Shown here: piece by piece, positions 7,752 through 14,856 of the stretch
How positions within the stretch are numbered: position 1 is the first letter of the stretch
Layout: every line of letters starts with the position of its first letter
NCBI RefSeq assembly: GCF_900109705.1
Contig: NZ_FOAI01000015.1
Span: 31,922 to 95,921, forward strand
Length of the DNA: 64,000 nt
Reading direction: 5' to 3'
From: Roseivivax marinus
GTDB lineage: Bacteria; Pseudomonadota; Alphaproteobacteria; Rhodobacterales; Rhodobacteraceae
Notes under the pieces: generated by a model
Seen by the model: the letters and a program-made list of their open reading frames with translations, nothing else
What the model was told of the DNA's origin: nothing
The model's database searches: none
Program-made: the position numbers and the translations under genes

Positions 7752-9221
7752 ATGTCTTTGGGAGTTCTAATCAGCCTCGCGGCGTATTTCATCCTGATGC
7801 TCGGTATCGGAGTGTACGCCTACAAGAACGCCACATCGAGTTCCGAGGAATACATCCTCGGGGGACGCAACCTTCCCCCGGCCGTCGCCGCGCTGTCCGC
7901 GGGCGCGTCTGACATGTCCGGCTGGCTTCTGCTCGGCCTGCCCGGCGCGCTCTATGCCTCGGGTCTCGTGGAGGCGTGGATCGGTATCGGCCTCTTCATC
8001 GGTGCGCTCGTCAACTGGATCGTCGTGGCGCCCCGCCTGCGCGAGCAGACCGAGCGGTACGACAATTCGCTGACGATCCCGGCCTTCCTCGCCAACCGCT
8101 TTCCCTCGCAGGGCGGCACGCTGCGGATGGTCTCCGCGGTCATCATCGTCGTCTTCTTCGCGGTCTATACCGCCTCGGGCCTCGTCGCCGGTGGCAAGCT
8201 CTTCCAGAGCGCCTTCGACGGCAGCTACCAGGTCGGGATCTGGCTGACACTCGGCGTGGTCCTCGCCTACACCGTGGTCGGCGGGTTCCTCGCGGTGTCG
8301 CTCACCGATTTCTGCCAAGGTCTCATCATGATGCTCGCGCTGATCATCATGCCCGCGATCGTGCTTTATGCCGGTGAGGGCGGCGGCTTCGATCAGGCGC
8401 GCGAAACGCTGTCTGGCGTCGAGGGCTTCACGCTTGGCTGGTGGACGTCCGACATGACCTTCATCGGGTTCATCTCGCTGCTGGCGTGGGGCCTCGGTTA
8501 TTTCGGCCAGCCGCACATCATCGTCCGCTTCATGGCTGTGCGAAGCGTCGCCGCCGTGGCCACCGCCCGCAACATCGGCATGGCCTGGATGGGCATCGCG
8601 CTGATCGGCGCCATCGGGGTGGGCATCTTCGGCCGCGCCTATGTCGAGCGCAACGGCGTCTCGATCGAGGACAGCGAGACGATCTTCATCTACCTCGCCG
8701 AGAATCTCTTTCCGGGGCTGATCACCGGCTTCCTGCTGGCGGCGCTTCTCGCGGCGATCATGTCCACGGTATCGAGCCAGCTGCTGGTGTCGTCCTCCTC
8801 TCTGGCCGAGGACTTCTACAAGCTGGTGCTCAACAAGAACGCGTCCGAGACGACCCTCGTGACCGTCGGGCGGATCGCCGTCGTCGCGGTCGGGGTCGTG
8901 GCGGCACTGATCGCTGGCGATCCGGAAAGCCAGGTCCTCGGACTCGTCTCGAATGCCTGGGCGGGCTTCGGCGCGGCCTTCGGTCCGCTCATGATCCTGT
9001 CGCTGACGTGGCCGCGCATGAACGGTCTCGGCGCGGTGGCCGGTCTCGTGGTGGGGGCGGCGACCGTGGCGCTCTGGATCTTCACCGGCCTCAAGGCCGC
9101 CACCGGCCTCTACGAGATGATCCCCGGCTTCGCGTTCTCCTGGCTCGCCATCTACCTGGTCAGCCGCGCGACGGCCGACCAGGGCGAGTTCCGGGCTGTC
9201 GAGGCCGCCCCGGCGGAGTGA
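7752..9221 (+). CDS. putP: Sodium/proline symporter
   Basis: 489 residues, close to E. coli PutP (502), with about 13 hydrophobic segments of the solute:sodium symporter family. N-terminal ILGGRNLPPAVAALSAGASDMSGWLLLGLPGALYASG is characteristic of PutP, as are GYFGQPHIIVRFMA and MSTVSSQLLVSSSSLAEDFYK. It imports proline with Na+ across the inner membrane. The ATG at 7752 follows GGAGGGTCTTA; a longer frame adds 12 residues without support. It is separated from the acyl-CoA ligase by 186 bp, so it is probably its own unit, followed by a strong hairpin. Confidence 0.92.
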   Translation: MSLGVLISLAAYFILMLGIGVYAYKNATSSSEEYILGGRNLPPAVAALSAGASDMSGWLLLGLPGALYASGLVEAWIGIGLFIGALVNWIVVAPRLREQTERYDNSLTIPAFLANRFPSQGGTLRMVSAVIIVVFFAVYTASGLVAGGKLFQSAFDGSYQVGIWLTLGVVLAYTVVGGFLAVSLTDFCQGLIMMLALIIMPAIVLYAGEGGGFDQARETLSGVEGFTLGWWTSDMTFIGFISLLAWGLGYFGQPHIIVRFMAVRSVAAVATARNIGMAWMGIALIGAIGVGIFGRAYVERNGVSIEDSETIFIYLAENLFPGLITGFLLAALLAAIMSTVSSQLLVSSSSLAEDFYKLVLNKNASETTLVTVGRIAVVAVGVVAALIAGDPESQVLGLVSNAWAGFGAAFGPLMILSLTWPRMNGLGAVAGLVVGAATVALWIFTGLKAATGLYEMIPGFAFSWLAIYLVSRATADQGEFRAVEAAPAE

Positions 9222-9232
9222 GCCACGCAAGG

Positions 9233-9256
9233 CAGGGGCCGGCGATCCGGCCCCTG
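9233..9256 (+). terminator. Hairpin after putP
   Basis: Perfect 10-bp stem, CAGGGGCCGG pairing with CCGGCCCCTG around a CGAT loop, 11 bases after the putP stop. Only a short mixed tail follows, so it ends or protects the transcript but lacks a U-tract. Confidence 0.6.
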
Positions 9257-9409
9257 TCACGCTTCCCCGAGGCCGACCGGAGTGCACATCCGCAACGGAA
9301 TGTCGGCCCGCCGCTTTCACCTGCCCGATACGCCCGCACGAACCTCGGCCGGAAAACGCCGCAGCGGCGACCCGAGGGCCGTTCTCTTGCAGTCTCCGTG
9401 GGGGTGCGC

Positions 9410-9485
9410 TGGTGCCGGCAGAGGGACTTGAACCCCCGACCCACTGATTACAAATCAGTTGCTCTACCAGCTGAGCTATACCGGC
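9410..9485 (-). tRNA. tRNA-Thr(UGU)
   Basis: Read on the minus strand, the 76 bases fold as a full cloverleaf: acceptor GCCGGTA with TGCCGGC, D-arm GCTC-AGCTGGTA-GAGC, anticodon arm ACTGA-TTTGTAA-TCAGT with anticodon TGT, and a T-arm closing on TTCAAGT. The CCA end is encoded. It lies alone between putP and the gamma-glutamyltransferase gene. Confidence 0.97.
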
Positions 9486-9594
9486 ACGCAGCCGTCTCAT
9501 ATCGCCGCCCGCGCCGCGGGGCAAGCGGTCGGTATGGTACGCGCCACGTTCGCCTCTAGGTGGTCAGGGACCGCGACCGTCAGAGGAGACCGCC

Positions 9595-11412
9595 ATGCGC
9601 GCCGCACGTCCCCGCCTCGCCCTACACACCCTCGCGCTTCTTGCCCTTGCCACGCCGCTCGCCGCGCAGCAGGCGGCCGATGCGCTCGCCCCCGAAGGTA
9701 CCGGCGGCGCCGAGTCGGCCTCCGAGTTCGGGCCCCTGTCGGATGCCGCGCGCGCGGCGCTCGAGACCAAGGCCGAAGGGCGGCCGGTCGAGGCCGAGGA
9801 CTGGATGATCGCCGCGGCGCATCCGCTGGCGGTCGAAGCCGGTGCCGAGGTGCTGCGCGCGGGCGGCAGCGCCGCCGACGCGATGATCGCGGCGCAGACC
9901 GTGCTGGGCCTCGTGGAGCCGCAGAGCTCCGGTCTCGGTGGCGGCGCGTTCCTCGTCTGGTACGATGCCGAGGAAGGCGCGGTCACCACGCTCGACGGAC
10001 GCGAGACGGCCCCGCTCGATGCCTCTCCCACCTATTTCCAGGACGACGAGGGCGAGCCGCTCGAGTTCTACGACGCCGTGGTCGGCGGGCGCTCGGTCGG
10101 CACGCCGGGCACGCCCGCGCTCATGCAGGCCGCGCATGACCGTTGGGGCACCGCCGAATGGTCCGGACTCTTCGACCGCGCCATCGCGCTGGCCGAGGAC
10201 GGCTTCATCGTCTCGCCGCGCCTCGCGACGCTGGTCGCCGACGACGAGGATCGGCTCGGCCGTTTCGGCCCGACCGCCGACTACTTCTATCCCGACGGCG
10301 CGCCGCTGGAGGCCGGGGCTACTCTGACCAACGCCGACTACGCCGCGACCCTGCGCGCCCTCGCCGAGGACGGCGCCGACGCCTTCTACACAGGAGAGAT
10401 CGCCGCCGACATCGTCGAAACCGTGCAGGGTGCCGAGGGCAACCCGGGGCTTCTGTCCGAAACGGATCTCGCGCTCTACGAGGTGATCGAGCGTCCGGCG
10501 GTCTGCGTGCCCTACCGCGCGCACGAGGTCTGTGGCATGGGGCCGCCCTCCTCCGGCGCGCTGACCGTGGGCCAGATTCTCGGCACGCTCGACAGCTTCG
10601 AGCTGTCCGAGGAGGGCCCGACCTCGGCCGAGACATGGCGGCTGGTCTCAGACGCCTCCCGCCTCGCCTTCGCGGATCGCGGCCGCTACATGGCGGACAT
10701 CGACTTCGTGCCGATGCCGCTCAAGGGGCTGGTCGCCGGCGACTACCTCAAGACCCGCGCAGAGCAGATCAAGGGCCGTGACCGCGCCCTCGACACGGCG
10801 GAGCCGGGGATGCCGGACTGGGATCACGCGACACTCTGGGGCGACGACGCCTCGATCGAGTTTCCGTCCACCTCGCACATCTCCATCGTCGATGCGGAGG
10901 GCAACGCACTCTCGATGACCACCACGATCGAGAACGGCTTCGGCTCGCGGCTGTTCGTGCGGGGCTTTCTGCTGAACAACGAGCTGACCGACTTCAGCTT
11001 CGCCACCCACGAGGACGGCCGCCCCATCGCCAACCGGGTGGAGCCCGGCAAGCGCCCGCGCTCGTCGATGGCGCCGACGATCGTGATGCAGGATGGCGCG
11101 CCGGCGCTGGTGATCGGCTCGCCCGGCGGCAGCCGCATCATTGGCTACGTGGCGCAGGGCGTGATGAACGTGCTCGACTTCGGCATGGACGTGCAGCAGG
11201 CCGTCGCCGCGCCGCACGCGCTCAACCGTTTCGGCACCACCGACCTCGAGGCGGGAACCGAGCTCGAAGGTCTGGCGACGCCGCTGTCGAAAATGGGCTT
11301 CGACACCGAGGTGCGCGATCTGAACTCAGGGCTGCACGCGATCCGCGTGACCGAAAGCGGTCTTCTCGGCGGCGCCGATCCCCGGCGCGAGGGCATCGCC
11401 ATCGGCGAGTGA
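9595..11412 (+). CDS. ggt: Gamma-glutamyltransferase
   Basis: 605 residues, an Ntn-hydrolase precursor. A signal peptide (about 1-24, ending LATPLAAQQ) sends it to the periplasm. The family self-cleaves before a Thr; here Thr426 in PSTSHISIVD fits that nucleophile and would give a large and a small subunit. Downstream GNALSMTTTIENGFGS and GSPGGSRI are family signatures. It cleaves gamma-glutamyl bonds such as glutathione. Compared with the E. coli enzyme, there is an insertion of about 45 residues after the signal peptide. The gene stands alone and is followed by a strong hairpin. Confidence 0.93.
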   Translation: MRAARPRLALHTLALLALATPLAAQQAADALAPEGTGGAESASEFGPLSDAARAALETKAEGRPVEAEDWMIAAAHPLAVEAGAEVLRAGGSAADAMIAAQTVLGLVEPQSSGLGGGAFLVWYDAEEGAVTTLDGRETAPLDASPTYFQDDEGEPLEFYDAVVGGRSVGTPGTPALMQAAHDRWGTAEWSGLFDRAIALAEDGFIVSPRLATLVADDEDRLGRFGPTADYFYPDGAPLEAGATLTNADYAATLRALAEDGADAFYTGEIAADIVETVQGAEGNPGLLSETDLALYEVIERPAVCVPYRAHEVCGMGPPSSGALTVGQILGTLDSFELSEEGPTSAETWRLVSDASRLAFADRGRYMADIDFVPMPLKGLVAGDYLKTRAEQIKGRDRALDTAEPGMPDWDHATLWGDDASIEFPSTSHISIVDAEGNALSMTTTIENGFGSRLFVRGFLLNNELTDFSFATHEDGRPIANRVEPGKRPRSSMAPTIVMQDGAPALVIGSPGGSRIIGYVAQGVMNVLDFGMDVQQAVAAPHALNRFGTTDLEAGTELEGLATPLSKMGFDTEVRDLNSGLHAIRVTESGLLGGADPRREGIAIGE

Positions 11413-11419
11413 GCCCGAG

Positions 11420-11448
11420 AGGGCCGCGCCTTTGCGGGGCGCGGCCCT
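11420..11448 (+). terminator. Hairpin after ggt
   Basis: AGGGCCGCGCC pairs with GGCGCGGCCCT across a 7-base loop, 8 bases after the ggt stop. It is an 11-bp stem without a T-run. It probably terminates ggt and insulates the convergent mrp operon. Confidence 0.6.
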
Positions 11449-11488
11449 GACGCCTGGGATTCGCCGCCCCACCCGGCTCTTTCGCGCC

Positions 11489-11515
11489 GACGGCACCGAC
11501 GGCACCGACGGCACC
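11489..11515. repeat. Three tandem copies of GACGGCACC
   Basis: Three exact copies of a 9-bp unit in the gap between the convergent ggt and mrpG ends. Short repeats like this are prone to slippage. No gene overlaps it. Confidence 0.85.
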
Positions 11516-11644
11516 GACGATCCTTCGGCGCAGTCCGCACCTCAAGCCGGCCCTGACAGCATCCGCCAACCGTCTTCCTGGCAAGAATATCCGGATCCGC
11601 CGTCGCCGTTCGTGTTGGTGCCGGGCTGTCGCGCGTGCTCCGGT

Positions 11645-12052
11645 TCAGCCCTTTTCCGGGGTCAGGTGCTGCGCCGGAGCATCCCCGGCGTCGGCGGTGT
11701 CGAGGGTCGCCCACGTGCTGTCGCTGCTCGGCTCCGGCGGGGTCATGCAGCTGCGGCGGTGCAGGTTCACCTTGCAGATGAACTGCGCCGAGATCGGTGC
11801 TGTCACGAACAGGAACGCCATGATCAGCGCCTCCTGCAGCGACGGCTCGTCCCGGGCGAACGCACCGAGGATCGACGCCAGCAGCAGCGCGCCCACGCCA
11901 AGCGTACTGGCCTTGGTGGGCGCGTGCAGGCGCTTCATGGCGTCGTCGAGCTTCAGGAGGCCGAACGAGCCTACCAGCGTGAACACGGCGCCGACCACGA
12001 GGCTTATCGTGATGGCGATATCGAGGATGAGGGTCACGGTTTCGGGCGTCAT
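11645..12052 (-). CDS. mrpG: Mrp Na+/H+ antiporter subunit G
   Basis: 135 residues with three membrane segments at the N-terminus (LILDIAITISLVVGAVFTLVGSFGLLKL is the first part) and the family motif DDAMKRLHAPTKASTLGVGALL. The C-terminal 35 residues are soluble and Pro/Ser/Asp rich. The ATG at 12052 overlaps the mrpF stop (ATGA); an ORF extension of 11 residues lies inside mrpF and is not used. MrpG is one of the small subunits needed for the Mrp complex, which exports Na+ for H+ at the inner membrane. It is the last gene of the operon. Confidence 0.92.
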   Translation of the reverse strand: MTPETVTLILDIAITISLVVGAVFTLVGSFGLLKLDDAMKRLHAPTKASTLGVGALLLASILGAFARDEPSLQEALIMAFLFVTAPISAQFICKVNLHRRSCMTPPEPSSDSTWATLDTADAGDAPAQHLTPEKG

Positions 12053-12324
12053 TCGATGATGTCCCCCCGCAGCACGAACCGGCAATAGGCCACGGTCGAC
12101 ACGAAGCCGAGCATGGCAACGATCAGCGCGGCCTCGAAGTAGATCTGCGTGCCTTGCGAAATGCCGAGCATGACGATCAGGCCGATCGCGTTCACGGTCA
12201 TGGTGTCCAGCGCGAGGATGCGGTCGGCGGTGTGCGGGCCGAGGATCAGGCGCACCATCGCGAGCAGCTGCGCCAGCGACACCGCGCCGAAGGCCCCGTA
12301 GATGGCATAGTCGACGAAGCTCAT
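12049..12324 (-). CDS. mrpF: Mrp antiporter subunit F
   Basis: 91 residues with three membrane helices. The family motif RLILGPHTADRILALDTMTVNAIGL is present. It is a small structural subunit of the Mrp cation/proton antiporter. It overlaps mrpG downstream (ATGA) and mrpE upstream, so translation is coupled. Confidence 0.93.
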   Translation of the reverse strand: MSFVDYAIYGAFGAVSLAQLLAMVRLILGPHTADRILALDTMTVNAIGLIVMLGISQGTQIYFEAALIVAMLGFVSTVAYCRFVLRGDIIE

Positions 12325-12821
12325 TCGAAGATCTCCTTCAGTCGGCGTTCGTAGCGGTCCTTGATCTCGTCACGGACCTCCTCTGCGCTTTCGGCGTCGA
12401 GCGCATGGACCAGCAGGCAGTGCCCCTCGTCCGACAGGTCGGCCGACACCGTGCCGGGCGTCAGGGTGATGGTCCCCGCGAGCATGGTGATCGCCTCCGG
12501 CCGGCGCAGTTCGAGAGGGATCACGACCCATTTCGGATGCATGGCGGTGTTGGAGCGCGTGACGACGAGCCACGCCACGGCGACGTTGGCCGCGAGGATG
12601 TCCCAGATCACCAGCACAACGTAACGTGCCAGCTTGAACAGGCGCAGGCCGCGCGGCGCGTCGGGCCAGTAGGCGCGCGTGGTGAGCGGGATCAGGATAC
12701 CGAGGATCACGCCCATCACGATGCTGCCGAGCGCGATGCTGTTGGCAACAAGGCACCACGTGATGGCCAGCAGAATGGTCAGCAGAGGATGGGGAAAGAC
12801 GGCTCGCGCGGCGCGGTTCAT
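12321..12821 (-). CDS. mrpE: Mrp antiporter subunit E
   Basis: 166 residues, MnhE family. Two or three hydrophobic segments at the N-terminus (HPLLTILLAITWCLVANSIALGSIVMGVILGILIPL) are followed by a cytosolic domain with TMLAGTITLTPGTVSADLSDEG and HCLLVHALDAE, both family signatures. It is required for assembly of the Mrp complex. ATG overlaps nothing upstream, with one base between it and the mrpD stop. Confidence 0.93.
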   Translation of the reverse strand: MNRAARAVFPHPLLTILLAITWCLVANSIALGSIVMGVILGILIPLTTRAYWPDAPRGLRLFKLARYVVLVIWDILAANVAVAWLVVTRSNTAMHPKWVVIPLELRRPEAITMLAGTITLTPGTVSADLSDEGHCLLVHALDAESAEEVRDEIKDRYERRLKEIFE

Positions 12822-12822
12822 G

Positions 12823-14496
12823 TCAGTGCCCCCCTGCTTCTTCTTCGGCCCCGGGTGTCATCTCCGAACCGTGCTCACCGGCGGCCTCGGTGCCGTGATC
12901 GTCGGAACCGTGCCCTCCGTCATACGAGATCTTCTTGCCCTCGGTCTCGAGCACGGTGGTGATGTACGGCTCGGGTGCGAACAGCTGTGCCGAGGTCGCC
13001 GCCATGAACCGGTTGATCGGGCCCGCAAGGACCGTGTGCGCCACGATCAGCGCGATCAGTCCGCCGATGGCGACCAGCGGCAGGACAGGCTGCCGCTCGG
13101 GATGGGCCTCGGGTTTGCTGTCGACGTTGTCCATCTCGGTGCCGGGGTCGTCCTCGAGGTCCTCGGCGGCCTCGCGGGCCTTCCAGAACACGGTCGAGCC
13201 CGCGCGGCTGAAGCCCACCACGGCGACCAGCGAAGTCGACAGGATCACCGCCCAGGCCCAGACCACCTGCGGGCTGTCGAAGGCGGCGTCGAGGATCAGC
13301 AGCTTGCCGAGGAAGCCCGACAGCGGCGGCAGGCCGGTCATCGCGATGGCCGAGGCGAAGAAGAACGCGGCAAGGATGTTGGCGCCCGGGATCGGTCTGG
13401 CGCGGCGCAGTTCGGCACCGGTGCGGCCACGATGCTCGGCCACCAGGTCGACGATCAGGAACAGGGCCGCCGTCGCCAGGGTCGAGTGAACCACGTAGTA
13501 GAGCGCCGCCGCGATGCCGGTCTCGGTGAACAGCGACATGGCTACGGTCAGCATTCCCATGGAGCCGATCACGGCGAAGGCCACCATGCGGTCGAGCCGC
13601 ACCGCGCCCAGCACGCCGATCATCCCCACGGCGAGGCCGATCAGCGCCAGCGGCATCAGCCAGGTGTCCAGCAGGCCCTGCGCGACCCCGAGGTCGGGGC
13701 CGAACACCAGCGTGTAGATGCGGATGATCGCATAGGCGCCGACCTTGGTCATGATCGCGAAGAGCGCGGCCACCGGCCCCGGCGCGTTGGCATAGGACGC
13801 CGGCAGCCAGAAGTGCACCGGCGCGATGCCCGCCTTGATCGCGAAAACGATCACCAGAAGCACCGCGGCGGTGCGGATGCCCGACGACTGCGACGGGACG
13901 ATCGCCTGCACCCGCTGCGCCAGATCCGCCATGTTGAGGGTGCCGGTCTCGGCATAGATCAGGCCGAGCGCGAACAGGAAGAGCGTCGAGCCGAGCAGGT
14001 TGTAGAGAACGTATTGCGTGCCCGCATGGGTCCGCTGCGTTCCGCCCGAGTGGATCATCAGGCCGTAGCTCGCGATCAGCAGCACCTCGAAGAACACGAA
14101 CAGGTTGAACACGTCGCCGGTCAGGAACGCGCCCATGATGCCCATGAGCTGGAACTGGAACAGGGCATGGAAGTGCCGCCCGCGCGTATCCCAGCCGGTG
14201 CCGATCGCATGCAGCAGCACGAAGAATGCCAGCACCGCGGTCAGCAGCACCATCATCGTCGACAGGCGGTCGGCCACCAGCACGATGCCGAAAGGCGCCT
14301 GCCAGTCGCCCAGCTGGTAGATCGAGACGTCCCCGCCGGAAGCCTGCACGAAGAGGCCCACGGCTATGGCGATCAGCGCCACGGTGCCCGCGACGGAAAA
14401 GACCCGCTGCATGGGCGCGTGGAACCGCGTCGCCAGCAGGATGAACGCGGCCAGCATCGCCGGCAGCACGACGGGAGCAACGGTCCAGTGGCTCAT
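12823..14496 (-). CDS. mrpD: Mrp antiporter subunit D
   Basis: 557 residues, a NuoN/NuoM-like proton-translocating subunit with about 14 membrane helices. Typical segments include IMTKVGAYAIIRIYTLVFGPDLG (with the functionally important lysine of the TKVGAYA motif), STLATAALFLIVDLV and LPPLSGFLGKLLIL. The C-terminal 60 residues are soluble and rich in His, Gly, Asp and Glu (GGHGSDDHGTEAAGEHGSE), which is unusual and could bind metal. It overlaps mrpC by ATGA. Confidence 0.93.
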   Translation of the reverse strand: MSHWTVAPVVLPAMLAAFILLATRFHAPMQRVFSVAGTVALIAIAVGLFVQASGGDVSIYQLGDWQAPFGIVLVADRLSTMMVLLTAVLAFFVLLHAIGTGWDTRGRHFHALFQFQLMGIMGAFLTGDVFNLFVFFEVLLIASYGLMIHSGGTQRTHAGTQYVLYNLLGSTLFLFALGLIYAETGTLNMADLAQRVQAIVPSQSSGIRTAAVLLVIVFAIKAGIAPVHFWLPASYANAPGPVAALFAIMTKVGAYAIIRIYTLVFGPDLGVAQGLLDTWLMPLALIGLAVGMIGVLGAVRLDRMVAFAVIGSMGMLTVAMSLFTETGIAAALYYVVHSTLATAALFLIVDLVAEHRGRTGAELRRARPIPGANILAAFFFASAIAMTGLPPLSGFLGKLLILDAAFDSPQVVWAWAVILSTSLVAVVGFSRAGSTVFWKAREAAEDLEDDPGTEMDNVDSKPEAHPERQPVLPLVAIGGLIALIVAHTVLAGPINRFMAATSAQLFAPEPYITTVLETEGKKISYDGGHGSDDHGTEAAGEHGSEMTPGAEEEAGGH

Positions 14497-14855
14497 TCCG
14501 CCTTCTCCAGCTTGCGCACGGCGTCAAGCGCGCCGCCCTGCTCGTCCACGTGGTCGTCGTCCGAGCCGAGATAGGCGCCGAGCGCGATGACCACGACCAC
14601 CGCCGTCATCCCGAACGAGATCACGATCGCGGTCAGAACCAGCGCCTGCGGCAGCGGATCGGTGTAGCGCGTCGCCTCGTCCATCAGGATCGGCGGCGCC
14701 GAGACGGTCAGGCGGCCCGACGCGAAGAGGAACACGTTGACGGCATAGGTCAGCATGGCGGTGCCGATGATGACCGGGAAGGTGCGCAACCGCAGCACGA
14801 GGTAGATCCCCGCCGCGGTCAGCACGCCGATGCCGGATGCGACCAGAAGCTCCAT
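14493..14855 (-). CDS. mrpC: Mrp antiporter subunit C
   Basis: 120 residues, NuoK-like with three membrane helices. Family segments ASGIGVLTAAGIYLVLRLRTFPVIIG, LTYAVNVFLFASGRL and DPLPQALVLTAIVISFGMTA are present. The ATG at 14855 is chosen because it lies one base past the MrpA stop codon; the longer frame is inside mrpA. It forms part of the membrane arm with MrpA and MrpD. Confidence 0.93.
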   Translation of the reverse strand: MELLVASGIGVLTAAGIYLVLRLRTFPVIIGTAMLTYAVNVFLFASGRLTVSAPPILMDEATRYTDPLPQALVLTAIVISFGMTAVVVVIALGAYLGSDDDHVDEQGGALDAVRKLEKAE

Positions 14856-14856
14856 G

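Noticed and set aside
7566..9221. putP as part of the methylated-sulfur operon
   Set aside because: A 186-bp gap with its own ribosome binding site, and a clear PutP identity, argue for an independent proline-uptake gene.
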